A DNA stretch of 33,099 nt from an uncultured Alphaproteobacteria bacterium (GCA_902524895.1 CABZFH010000010.1:1-33099), one strand, 5' to 3'; positions 8,856 through 23,071 are shown, counted from the stretch's first letter. The notes: generated from the sequence alone by a model not told the origin. Numbers and translations are program-made.

Positions 8856-10184
8856 TGAAAAAATTTTTTGGAACAGATGGTATTAGAGGACTAGCAAATG
8901 CGCATCCAATAACCCAGGAATTTATTCAGAAGTTAGCATATTCACTAGGAAGAAATATAAAAAAAGATAGTAAGTCAAATTGCAAAGTCCTAATTGGAAA
9001 GGATACAAGAATCTCTTGTGATATGATTGAAGCCTCCTTGGTTTCGAGTTTTTTATCACTTGGAATTGATTGTATAATCTTTGAGCCAACGCCTACAGCA
9101 TTAGTTTCTTTCATGACTAAAAAGTTAAAGTGTAGTTTGGGTATAATGATTTCTGCATCACATAACCCATTTTATGACAATGGTATAAAAGTATTTAAAA
9201 GCAATGGACAAAAATTAACTGACAAAGATGAAATTAAAATCGAAGAAATGATTGATCAATTCAAATTTCCTGGATTTTTAGTAACAAAACAACTTGGTAG
9301 GATAATTAAACATGACTCTGATTTTACTGAATACAAGAAAAGTATTCAAAAAGTTTTCCCGAAATCGATTGATTTCTCAGATATAAAAATTATTTTAGAT
9401 TGCGCTAATGGAGCTGCTTTCAAAATTGCCCCAGAAATATTTAAGGATTTTAATGTTAATTTTAAGACTATTTTTAATAGTCCAGACGGTAAAAATATTA
9501 ATAAGAATTGTGGATCATTATTTTTAAATAATTTAAAAAAAGAAGTTCTAAAAGAAAAGGCTAATTTAGGATTTGCCTTTGATGGAGACGCAGATAGACT
9601 CATAGTTGTTGATTCTAGAGGGAAAGTTATTGATGGCGATAAAATATTAGCTATTATAGGGGTAAGTTTTTCAAAATTAGGAAAACTAAAAGGTGGAGGT
9701 ATAGTAGCAACAAAAATGTCTAACTTAGGACTTAAAAAGTTTCTTTACGAAAATAAAATAAAACTCTTTGAATGTGATGTGGGTGACAGATATGTTGTAA
9801 AAAAAATGAAGGATAAGAAGTGCAACTTGGGTGGTGAGCAATCTGGCCATATTATATTCAAAGATATTTCAGAATCAGGCGACGCAATTTTAAGTGCTCT
9901 CCAAATATTAATCACAATAAAATTAGAAAACAAAACAATAGACGAAATTTTAGATGGCTATACTTCTGTTCCTCAAAAACTATTTAATTTTGAATTAAAA
10001 GATGGTGATATTCTTCAAAATTCAAAATTTATATCGAATATTGAAAATATCAAAAGAAAAATCAAAAATAAAGGGTCAATACTAGTGAGAAAGTCTGGGA
10101 CGGAAAATAAATTAAGAGTGATGGTTCAAACTTATGAAAAAAGATTATTAAATCAAACTGTTAATGATATTAAAAAAATAATAA

Positions 10185-10195
<11 letters not shown>
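8855..10195 (+). CDS. glmM: Phosphoglucosamine mutase
   Basis: GlmM converts glucosamine-6-phosphate to glucosamine-1-phosphate for peptidoglycan and lipopolysaccharide precursors. The 446-residue protein begins with FFGTDGIRG, has the active-site phosphoserine loop ISASHNPFYDNGIK with the serine at residue 102 (the same number as in E. coli GlmM), the metal-binding loop DGDADR near residue 242, and a C-terminal phosphate-binding motif VRKSGTENKLRVM. Length and order are standard. It overlaps folP by 1 base and thiD by 11 bases, so it sits in a tightly coupled operon. Confidence 0.97.
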
Positions 10196-12798
<2,603 letters not shown>

Positions 12799-12841
12799 AT
12801 TATGTTAAACGTAATTATCAAACAAGTAAACAATTAAATAT

Positions 12842-14686
12842 ATGATATCATTATCACAAGATTTCTATATATATTCCAGTATTATTTTCGTTGTTCTAAC
12901 CGTTTTTTTATACATTTTAGATAAATGGTCAATAGTCGTAAAGAGTATATTTATACTTTCAACTCTTTTAGTTTTTTTTTCTATATTTCCTTTGAATGAC
13001 AGTGATGGAAATAATTTATTGTCACCTTCTGTTATTTTATCAGGTTTTAGTAATACAACATTAATATGTGTTTTGAGTCTTTTAATTCTTGGCCAAGGTG
13101 TGGTCAAAACAAGAGTATTAGATAATTTCATTTCAAATTTTATTGATATATTTCCTGGCAATCAAAAGTTAATTATTCTTTTATCTCTTTTATTTGTTTT
13201 AGTCTTGAGTGGTTTTTTAAATAATACCCCTGTTGTTATAATTTTTATTCCAATATTTCAAAGCATTGCCTCTAAAGTCGGTGCTCCTGTAAGTAGATAT
13301 ATGATGCCATTAAGTTATGTTGCTATATTAGGAGGAATGACAACCTTAATAGGTTCTAGTACAAATCTGTTAGTTGCAAATTCTTTGAATGAAATGAAAG
13401 GAATTGAGTTGGGATTTTTTGATTTTTTTGTACCGGGATCAGTTATAGCATTTGCAGGTTTAATTTATGTAATTTTTTTCTCGAAGTTTTTGCTTAAAAA
13501 TAATGCCCCAATGGCTAGTGAGCTAATAGGTTCTTCTGGCAAACAATTTATTACTCAAATTACAGTATCCACAGGGTCAGTTTTATTAAATAAAGAAATT
13601 CAGAAAAGTTTGTTAGAGGATTTAAAAAATGTAACAATTCTCATGATTCAACGAAAAGAACATGCTGTAATTCCTCCTTTTGCTGATTTTAAATTAGTTG
13701 CAGGCGATGTGTTAGTTATAGCAAGCACAAGAGAAGCATTAAGTGAACTTATCTCAAAAAAAAATGGTATTTCTACCGGGGAATTATCAAATATGTCTCA
13801 TCTAGGTCAAGAAAATGGTGATTTTAGTAGTAACCAAATTTTGTCAGAGGCCATGATTACACCAACATCAAGTTTGGTAGGACAAACAATTGAAAATATA
13901 AGTTTTAGATATAGATTTAATTGTATTGTTATTGGTTTGCAGAGAAAAGCCAGGATGATCAGGAATAGAATGACAGAAATAGCTCTTGAACCTGGGGATA
14001 TTTTGCTAATACAATCCACAAAAGAGTCAATAAAAAACCTTAGAACTCACAGCGATATTTTACCAATGGAGTGGTCATCAACAGAAATTATTAAAAGTGA
14101 TTTGGCATTCAAATCACTATTAATTTTTTTATCTGTTATCTTATTAAGCATTTTTGAAATACTCCCGTTGGTAGTGTCTTCACTTCTTGGTGTTTTACTC
14201 ATGCTTTCAGCAAAAATTATTTCTATTCGTGAATCATTTAGAGCTGTAGACAAAAATTTACTTCTTATAGTTGTTACATCACTTGCCCTTGGAAATCTAA
14301 TAAGTACTACAGGTACAGCTCAATTTATCTCGGATATATTTTTTAATGTACTAGAAGACACGTCTCCGACTATTTTGTTATCAACATTTTTTATTTTGGT
14401 ATCACTATTGACTAATTTTATATCTAATAATGCCTGTGCCGTACTATTCACACCTATAGGGTTAGATTTAGCAGAAAAAGCTGGGGTTGATCCTAAATTA
14501 TTTGCAATTAGTATAATTTTTGCTGTAAATACCTCATTCTTGACGCCAATGGCTTATCAAACAAATCTTTTAGTTATGGGACCAGGGCATTACAAATTTG
14601 TTGATTATATAAAATTTGGATTGCCTCTAACACTAATCTGTTGGCTTACTTTTACTTTATTTTTTCCTCTATATTATAATTTGTAA
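12842..14686 (+). CDS. SLC13-type anion permease with two RCK_C (TrkA-C) domains
   Basis: A 614-residue membrane transporter of the divalent anion:Na+ symporter/SLC13 type. The N-terminal half has several helices and the motif LSGFLNNTPVVIIFIPIF. Two soluble segments (about residues 230-300 and 330-400) resemble RCK_C domains, with motifs such as AGDVLVIASTREAL and PGDILLIQSTKESI. The C-terminal half has FISNNACAVLFTPIGL and FLTPMAYQTNLLVMGPG, typical of the family. Relatives carry sulphate or dicarboxylates; the substrate cannot be told here. It overlaps serC by 1 base (TAATG), which ties it to the serine genes, but the functional link is only inferred. No Shine-Dalgarno precedes ATG 12842. 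Confidence 0.88.
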   Translation: MISLSQDFYIYSSIIFVVLTVFLYILDKWSIVVKSIFILSTLLVFFSIFPLNDSDGNNLLSPSVILSGFSNTTLICVLSLLILGQGVVKTRVLDNFISNFIDIFPGNQKLIILLSLLFVLVLSGFLNNTPVVIIFIPIFQSIASKVGAPVSRYMMPLSYVAILGGMTTLIGSSTNLLVANSLNEMKGIELGFFDFFVPGSVIAFAGLIYVIFFSKFLLKNNAPMASELIGSSGKQFITQITVSTGSVLLNKEIQKSLLEDLKNVTILMIQRKEHAVIPPFADFKLVAGDVLVIASTREALSELISKKNGISTGELSNMSHLGQENGDFSSNQILSEAMITPTSSLVGQTIENISFRYRFNCIVIGLQRKARMIRNRMTEIALEPGDILLIQSTKESIKNLRTHSDILPMEWSSTEIIKSDLAFKSLLIFLSVILLSIFEILPLVVSSLLGVLLMLSAKIISIRESFRAVDKNLLLIVVTSLALGNLISTTGTAQFISDIFFNVLEDTSPTILLSTFFILVSLLTNFISNNACAVLFTPIGLDLAEKAGVDPKLFAISIIFAVNTSFLTPMAYQTNLLVMGPGHYKFVDYIKFGLPLTLICWLTFTLFFPLYYNL

Positions 14687-15777
14687 TGCAAGCACCTAAG
14701 ATTATACCTTCGTCACCAAATTTTTCATCTGGACCAACTAAAAAACCTGATGGATGGTCTCTAAATGCAATTGATAATTCTTATCTTGGAAGATATCACA
14801 GATCAGGCTCTGTTCTTAATTATCTGAAGAGTATTTTAAAAGATTTGAAAATGATTTTGAATATACCAAAAGAATATGAATTAATTTTAACACCAGGTTC
14901 ATGCACCGGAGCTATGCAGTCTATTATTTGGTCAATTTTAGGTGAAAGGAAAATTACTGGAATAGTTTATGATTTTTGGGGAGAACAGTGGTCGAAAGAT
15001 ATTTTGTCATTAAATTATGAATTAGAAATTAGAACAGAAAAATGGGGTTACATGCCATTATTAAAAGAAATTAATAAAAATGATGATATTGCATTTGTTT
15101 GGACCGGAACATCCTTAGGTATGTCAGTTAATAATACTGAATGGATTTCTGATCAACATGATGGTTTGGTAGTTTCAGATGTAACTTCTGCTGTTTTCAT
15201 GAATGATATAGATTGGGAAAAAATAGATATTTCAGTTTTTTCGTGGCAAAAAGCTCTAGGATCTGAGGGACAACATGGGTTAGTTGTTATTAGTCCGAAA
15301 GCAAAGGAGAGACTAAAAGAAAAAAAAAAAATTAAAAAAAAAGATATTCCAAAAATTTTAGATATTTCAAATTTAGATACTTTAATAAATACGCCTTCAG
15401 TTTTATGTATATCAGATTTTAAATTATGTCTTGAGTGGTTCAAAAAAAAGGGAGGTCTTTCTTGGGGCATTCAAAAATGTAAAGAAAATTATACAATTAT
15501 TGAGAACTGGATGCTAAATAATAAAAATTTACGTTTTTTTTGTGATAATAAAAAATATAGATCAACTTCATCAAGCTTCTTAGTTCCGAATAAAGCCATA
15601 AAAAAATCAAAATTAAAGAAGATATTTGCTTTTTTAGAGTCAAAACGAATTGCTTATGATATAAATTCTTACAGGAAGGCACCCCTAGGTATTAGAATAT
15701 GGACCGGACCCACAATTTTAAAAAAAGATTTGATTGCGCTAACAAACTGGTTAGATTGGTCTTTTTATAAGTTTTGA
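14686..15777 (+). CDS. serC: Phosphoserine aminotransferase
   Basis: SerC converts 3-phosphohydroxypyruvate to phosphoserine; alphaproteobacterial forms also take part in vitamin B6 synthesis. The 363-residue protein opens with PNFSSGPTKKPDGWSL, has HRSGSV near residue 39, and the PLP lysine in FSWQKALGSEGQHG (K189). This pattern fits the divergent Methanosarcina/alphaproteobacterial type rather than the E. coli type. It starts at ATG 14686 on the stop of the transporter gene. serA does not follow as I would expect in this group: hisZ begins 7 bases after the stop. Confidence 0.93.
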   Translation: MQAPKIIPSSPNFSSGPTKKPDGWSLNAIDNSYLGRYHRSGSVLNYLKSILKDLKMILNIPKEYELILTPGSCTGAMQSIIWSILGERKITGIVYDFWGEQWSKDILSLNYELEIRTEKWGYMPLLKEINKNDDIAFVWTGTSLGMSVNNTEWISDQHDGLVVSDVTSAVFMNDIDWEKIDISVFSWQKALGSEGQHGLVVISPKAKERLKEKKKIKKKDIPKILDISNLDTLINTPSVLCISDFKLCLEWFKKKGGLSWGIQKCKENYTIIENWMLNNKNLRFFCDNKKYRSTSSSFLVPNKAIKKSKLKKIFAFLESKRIAYDINSYRKAPLGIRIWTGPTILKKDLIALTNWLDWSFYKF

Positions 15778-15784
15778 TAATATT

Positions 15785-19089
<3,305 letters not shown>

Positions 19090-19094
19090 GTTGT

Positions 19095-19124
19095 AATATA
19101 TGTGCAAATTATTTAAAATGTCAA
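19095..19124 (-). promoter_or_regulatory. Promoter of rpoH, predicted leaderless
   Basis: On the minus strand a perfect TTGACA (19119-19124) and TATATT (19095-19100) are 18 bases apart. Only 5 bases (ACAAC) separate the -10 box from ATG 19089, so transcription should begin at or within the start codon. There is no Shine-Dalgarno sequence. An RNA-thermometer leader of the E. coli rpoH type therefore looks absent, although that thermometer lies mainly inside the coding region. Confidence 0.65.
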
Positions 19125-19159
19125 CCTTAATTTAGAATAATTCCAATGCAGTCTCAAAA

Positions 19160-19193
19160 AAATCTAGAATTTTTTTAAATCTAGAATTTTTTT
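19160..19193. repeat. Perfect 17-bp tandem repeat across the rluD stop codon
   Basis: The unit AAATCTAGAATTTTTTT occurs twice head to tail at 19160-19176 and 19177-19193. The rluD stop codon (19164-19166, minus strand) is inside one copy and the last residues KKILDLKKF of RluD come from the two copies in different frames. It looks like a recent small duplication in an AT-rich stretch just upstream of the rpoH promoter. Confidence 0.9.
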
Positions 19194-20150
19194 AAAATCA
19201 GCAGGGGTTTGTGAGTTAAATAACATTTCTCTTTTTAACTTTGGATGAAAAAAACCTAATTTTTGTGAATGCAATGCGTGTCTTTCTTTTGAATAAAAAA
19301 AATTATTTATTATTAAACTTAACTTTTCATTTAGATCGCCTTTTTTAAGTTTTTTTCCGTAGGTTTTGTCACCTAATATTGGATTTCCGATTTTTTTTAA
19401 ATGAACTCTTATTTGATGGGTTCTTCCAGTCTCAAGAGTACATTCGATTAAATTTAAAAATAATTGTCTATTAAATTCTAATTCTTTAACAAGTTTGTAA
19501 ATTGTTTTTGCCTCTTTTCCAATATTTTGTTTTGTTGTTGTCATTATTTTCCTGTTTTTTCTGGATCTAACGATATTATCCTCAACACTACCTGTTTTAC
19601 TCAACATTTTGTTTTGGGTAATTGCTATATATTTTTTTGTTACAGTTCTATTTTTAAATTGTTTGGATAATTCAATATGTGTTAGGTCATTTTTAGCAAT
19701 AACAAGTAAACCACTTGTCATTTTATCAAGTCTATGAACAATTCCAGGTCTTTCAACACCACCTATGCCAGATAATGACGATTTACAGTGATATAGAAGA
19801 GCGTTAACAAGTGTATTATCAATATTACCAAAAGAAGGGTGAACAACCATACCTGCATTTTTGTCAATTACTATTAAGTCAAAGTCTTCATAAATAATAT
19901 TTAGATCTATTTTCTGGGGTTCAATTGAAAGTTTCTTTTTGGGCGGAATGTATATTTCAATTTTAGCAATTTTATTAACTTTAAAAGATTGGTTAGTTAC
20001 TTTTATTTTATTAAATAGAACATGACCTGAACTAATTAGATTTTGTACTCTATTTCTTGAAAAACTGGTAATTTTTTCAGCTATTAGAGAATCAATTCTT
20101 TTTCCTATATCCTTGTTATTAGATAAAAAGTTGATAGTATTATTTTTCAA
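19164..20150 (-). CDS. rluD: RluD-type 23S rRNA pseudouridine synthase
   Basis: This enzyme family isomerises uridines in rRNA; RluD itself acts on helix 69 of 23S rRNA. The 328-residue protein has an N-terminal S4 RNA-binding domain (about 17-70, with RIDSLIAEKITSFSRNRVQN) and an RluA-family catalytic domain with GIVHRLDKMTSGLLVIAKN (catalytic D142) and LETGRTHQIRVHLKKIGNPI. The exact target cannot be read from sequence, so RluD rather than RluC rests on the position next to rpoH and the domain order. The start is TTG at 20150, which shares one base with the start of the divergent gene; no ATG lies before the S4 domain. The C-terminus is altered by a 17-bp duplication. Confidence 0.9.
   Translation of the reverse strand: MKNNTINFLSNNKDIGKRIDSLIAEKITSFSRNRVQNLISSGHVLFNKIKVTNQSFKVNKIAKIEIYIPPKKKLSIEPQKIDLNIIYEDFDLIVIDKNAGMVVHPSFGNIDNTLVNALLYHCKSSLSGIGGVERPGIVHRLDKMTSGLLVIAKNDLTHIELSKQFKNRTVTKKYIAITQNKMLSKTGSVEDNIVRSRKNRKIMTTTKQNIGKEAKTIYKLVKELEFNRQLFLNLIECTLETGRTHQIRVHLKKIGNPILGDKTYGKKLKKGDLNEKLSLIINNFFYSKERHALHSQKLGFFHPKLKREMLFNSQTPADFKKILDLKKF
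20138..20143 (+). promoter_or_regulatory. Possible -10 box for the small membrane protein gene
   Basis: TATTAT at 20138-20143 ends 6 bases before ATG 20150. A weak TTGTTA at 20113-20118 is 19 bases further upstream, longer than ideal. Both lie inside the divergent rluD coding region. No Shine-Dalgarno is present, so a leaderless message is possible. Confidence 0.3.
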
Positions 20151-20434
20151 TGATTAGACCCCTAAAAATAATTGTAGTCACACTTGGATTTCTTATTGTA
20201 TTGGTTTTAACAATTATCATAATAGCATTATTTGACAAATTTAAAAAAAAACAAATTGAAACAACTAATAAAACTATTATTTACCTAAATGTAAATCAAG
20301 ATCACATTATATCTAGTAATGTTGACAACAGTAACTTATTCATTCATTTAAAAGATGAAAATGGAGACCAAATGATTAAAGTCTTTGATATAGATAATAA
20401 CAACCTTATAAAAGTAATATATTTAAATAAATGA
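20150..20434 (+). CDS. Small single-helix membrane protein (DUF6476-like)
   Basis: A 94-residue protein with one hydrophobic helix near the N-terminus (about 6-28, KIIVVTLGFLIVLVLTIIII), a short basic segment, and a domain of about 55 residues ending in an extended region (SNLFIHLKDENGDQMIKVFD). The layout, and its position head to head with an RluD-type gene, remind me of the alphaproteobacterial DUF6476 family, but this is from memory. The function is unknown. It overlaps the next gene by 4 bases (ATGA), so the two are probably co-translated. Confidence 0.7.
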   Translation: MIRPLKIIVVTLGFLIVLVLTIIIIALFDKFKKKQIETTNKTIIYLNVNQDHIISSNVDNSNLFIHLKDENGDQMIKVFDIDNNNLIKVIYLNK

Positions 20435-20886
20435 TATCTAAAACTATTTTAGCTTTTTTGACAAGTTGGATTGTTGAGAACACTGAATTCTCAAAAAAAA
20501 TTGATTACCCTGATTTTTTTGAAATAACAAAAAAAGAAATGTCAGATAAAGCCTGTTTTTCCTCTCAAACCTGCAGAGTAAAAGCATATTATGTTAAAAA
20601 TAAAGGAATTTTTCTTATTGATCAACTAAAGCCTAATGATGACATATGTGATCAGTCAATTGTTTTGCACGAAATGATTCATCATTATCAAAAAAATGAT
20701 GAAAAAAAAATTGACTTAGACGAAAGAACTCTTTGGACTTTGCAAGAAAGGCAAGCAATTTTTTATCAAAACCTTTTTTTATTTCATTCTAAAACTAAGA
20801 ATAATAACAGAGGACCTGAAAATGTTTTACAATGTGAGGGTGGAACATACCTTGATCGACAATATGAATACAACAAAAAAAATTAA
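20431..20886 (+). CDS. Putative zinc metallopeptidase with HExxH motif
   Basis: A 151-residue protein with a zincin motif HEMIHHYQ (H80, E81, H84) and a downstream glutamate in LQERQAIFYQN (E106) that could be the third zinc ligand. Cysteines at 42, 48, 73 and near 134 could form disulphides, and the hydrophobic N-terminus (KTILAFLTSWIV) could direct export, though it is not a clear signal peptide. It may belong to a DUF6647-like group, but I am not sure. Its start overlaps the small membrane protein gene by 4 bases, and its stop shares TTAA with the LOV gene. Substrate unknown. Confidence 0.75.
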   Translation: MISKTILAFLTSWIVENTEFSKKIDYPDFFEITKKEMSDKACFSSQTCRVKAYYVKNKGIFLIDQLKPNDDICDQSIVLHEMIHHYQKNDEKKIDLDERTLWTLQERQAIFYQNLFLFHSKTKNNNRGPENVLQCEGGTYLDRQYEYNKKN

Positions 20887-21299
20887 TCTATAATTTTATT
20901 AAAAATATATCTTCTTACTTCATCAACTCTTATTGGATTTTGATCACCTGCAAAAAAAATTACTTTTCCATTTTGATCATATAAAGGTCTAATTCTAAGA
21001 CGGTTCCAAAATTTCTCACCATTTTTTTTATAATTTAAAATATCTATTGTAATCTTTTGTTTAGATTTTATTGCAAATCTTATTGCGTCAATATCCTTAG
21101 AATCTGTTTCTGGACCCTGCAAAAATCTGCAGTTTTTTCCTAAAGACTCCTCTAATGTATAACCAGTTTGATTTGTAAATTCTTTGCTAATAAAGACCAT
21201 TGGACAATCTTTTATATTAGGATCAGATATAACAACACTATGATTAATTAAATCAAGTCCTAATAAAGTTTTTGCTTTTTTAACATCTAAATATTTCAT
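20883..21299 (-). CDS. Short stand-alone LOV-domain blue-light photoreceptor
   Basis: A 138-residue protein made of one PAS/LOV domain and short flanking helices, with no effector domain. The flavin-binding signature GKNCRFLQG (54-62) has the photoactive cysteine C57, with R58 and Q61. The flavin contacts N89 (ILNYKKNG) and N99 (FWNRL) and the signalling glutamine Q120 (FFAGDQNPI) are all present, so a normal photocycle is expected. Size and sequence recall the short LOV protein DsLOV of Dinoroseobacter shibae, which is reported to influence photopigment synthesis; this similarity is from memory. I chose ATG 21299 over TTG 21308. The gene diverges from the 2OG oxygenase, with a 37-base gap, and lies close to the retinal genes. 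Confidence 0.92.
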   Translation of the reverse strand: MKYLDVKKAKTLLGLDLINHSVVISDPNIKDCPMVFISKEFTNQTGYTLEESLGKNCRFLQGPETDSKDIDAIRFAIKSKQKITIDILNYKKNGEKFWNRLRIRPLYDQNGKVIFFAGDQNPIRVDEVRRYIFNKIID

Positions 21300-21336
21300 A
21301 ATTTGCAAGTATAAATAAAAAAATATAAGTTAACTA
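21300..21336. promoter_or_regulatory. Overlapping divergent promoters of LOV and oxygenase genes
   Basis: The whole 37-base gap must carry starts in both directions. On the plus strand TATAAG (21324-21329) ends 7 bases before the oxygenase ATG. On the minus strand TATACT (21308-21313) ends 8 bases before the LOV ATG. The -35 regions are poor. Neither gene has a Shine-Dalgarno, so both messages would be leaderless or nearly so, and the two promoters would compete for polymerase or share an activator. Confidence 0.4.
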
Positions 21337-22179
21337 ATGATTGTTAAAAAATATCAACAAATATATTTAGATAATAGTAAATTAGAATTATTAAGAAAAG
21401 AAAATTTTCATGAATATTTTAAAAGTCAGATATTTAAAGGAAAAATTTTTATAATAAAGAATAATGAATTTATTTTGAAAATCATTGATCTTGTGAAAAA
21501 AATTTTAAATATTCACTTATCTAAAGAGGAAAACTCATTTTTATTTAAAAATAAAAACTCAACAACTAACTTTTCGAATTTAAGAAAAAGATTTTTTGAA
21601 TGCCAAAAACTAGTTAAGCAAAATATTGAAATAAAAATCGAGTTTAAAAAATTTCTAAAATTTTTGAACTTCAATATTTCAAACACAAAGTCTGATTTAA
21701 TCTGTGTTAGATATATTAAATCAAATGATTTTAGCATAGGAAACTTGAATTTTGTTAAAGGACACAGAGATACATGGGCTTCGAATCTCCAAGAGCAAAT
21801 AAATTGGTGGTTTCCATTGAATAAAACAGATTCATCAAATACAATTTACTTATGTCCTGATTTATTTTCAAAATCAGTTGGCAATAATAGTAAAGAATGG
21901 TCCTTTAATGATTATAAAAAAAAAAAAGTTCTTTCTTCAACGCCAACAGTAAATTATGAAATAGATAGCAGGTTTAAAAAAACGTTTTCATTAGAACCTG
22001 GAGATGTTTTATGTTTTTCAGGAACTCACATTCACGGAAGTAACCAAGGAAGTTCCTCTAGATTAAATTTAGAAACTAGAACAATTACTTTAGATGATAA
22101 ATATAATTTTCAACTTCCAGAAAATTTAGATGGTGGTTACAAAAAAAAACATCGTGAATGGTTCAATAATTTGATTTGA
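21337..22179 (+). CDS. Probable Fe(II)/2-oxoglutarate-dependent oxygenase (PhyH-like)
   Basis: A 280-residue soluble protein with the marks of a non-haem iron oxygenase of the phytanoyl-CoA dioxygenase type. GHRDTW gives the HxD iron ligands (H143, D145), INWWFPLN follows as in PhyH-like proteins, and EPGDVLCFSGTHIHGSNQGSSSR supplies a distal histidine (H233, or H231) and an arginine (R242) to bind 2-oxoglutarate. The N-terminal 120 residues are Lys/Asn/Phe-rich and not recognised. It diverges from the LOV gene and overlaps blh tail to tail by 17 bases. The substrate is unknown; a carotenoid or retinoid is suggested only by location. The fold assignment rests on motifs, not alignment. Confidence 0.75.
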   Translation: MIVKKYQQIYLDNSKLELLRKENFHEYFKSQIFKGKIFIIKNNEFILKIIDLVKKILNIHLSKEENSFLFKNKNSTTNFSNLRKRFFECQKLVKQNIEIKIEFKKFLKFLNFNISNTKSDLICVRYIKSNDFSIGNLNFVKGHRDTWASNLQEQINWWFPLNKTDSSNTIYLCPDLFSKSVGNNSKEWSFNDYKKKKVLSSTPTVNYEIDSRFKKTFSLEPGDVLCFSGTHIHGSNQGSSSRLNLETRTITLDDKYNFQLPENLDGGYKKKHREWFNNLI

Positions 22180-23071
22180 AGTTATTTTTTATACTTTTTG
22201 AAATACATACCAATATCATATGAGGAACTGTTAAAGAAGCTAATGTAATAAATAATATTGGTAAAAATTTATTTTTTTCGACTCCAATGTTAACAAAAAA
22301 GAAAAAATAAATTGATGTCATAAAAACTATAAGAGTCAAAGGAATTGTTTTTTTTATAATTTGTAAAAATGAAACTCCATTTTCTATTTTCTCGTCATAA
22401 AGATGTCTTAATGAATGAAAAAAACAAAAATAAATCGAAAAAGCTATGAATGGTTCAAAATATGTAAAACAAAAATATAGAAGAAAAATTTCTGAAAAAA
22501 TATTATTTTTTTCTTTTTCATTTTTTTTAATTAAAGTTAGAACAAAACCTACAATACAAATATGGATAAAAAAAAATAAATAAACAATTATAAATTTTAA
22601 TTCTTCAAAAAAAAACTTATCAACATAAAGATTGTTAAATATCATACCAACCTGATCACTATAATAATAAATTGGAAAATAGATAGGTATTGAGCCTCTG
22701 ATAAAAATTTCTAAAGAACTGATTTTATTTTTTATTAAACTGTCGCTTATACCGAAATGGAAAACAGAAATTATTAAAAAAATTGTTAAAGATAACTCCG
22801 GTTTTTTTGTCCATAACATTGCAAAAAGAATTGCTAAAAATATATAGATTAATATAAAAAACACTTTTTTTATAAAAGTTTCAACTAGACCTAATCTTTT
22901 CGCAATTAAAAAATCTAAGCTACCATGTGCAACACCTGGCCATATAAGGGGAGCAAGGAAAATTAGAAATTGATTTTTATAATTATTACTTATATGTGGT
23001 TCAAAAAAATGAAAAATGGGAATAAATAATAACAGTATTAAAAAAAAAAAATTTGATTCTATCTTACTCAT
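22163..23071 (-). CDS. blh: Blh/Brp-type beta-carotene 15,15'-dioxygenase
   Basis: Blh splits beta-carotene into two molecules of retinal, the chromophore of proteorhodopsin. The 302-residue protein is very hydrophobic, with several membrane helices, and has the conserved histidines of the family in GVAHGSLDF (H49), SVFHFGISD (H105), CFFHSLRHLYD (H219, H223) and TVPHMI (H284). I use ATG 23071, which overlaps the crtY stop in ATGAGTAA; a TTG at 23086 would add 5 residues. A run of 12 T on the coding strand (23040-23051) encodes the phenylalanines near residues 8-10. It is the last gene of the crtEIBY-blh run. Confidence 0.93.
   Translation of the reverse strand: MSKIESNFFFLILLLFIPIFHFFEPHISNNYKNQFLIFLAPLIWPGVAHGSLDFLIAKRLGLVETFIKKVFFILIYIFLAILFAMLWTKKPELSLTIFLIISVFHFGISDSLIKNKISSLEIFIRGSIPIYFPIYYYSDQVGMIFNNLYVDKFFFEELKFIIVYLFFFIHICIVGFVLTLIKKNEKEKNNIFSEIFLLYFCFTYFEPFIAFSIYFCFFHSLRHLYDEKIENGVSFLQIIKKTIPLTLIVFMTSIYFFFFVNIGVEKNKFLPILFITLASLTVPHMILVCISKSIKNNFKSNY

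Noticed and set aside
19090-19107. TTG 19107 as the rpoH start
   Set aside because: It lies inside the spacer of a good promoter, and ATG 19089 fits the -10 distance and the family length.
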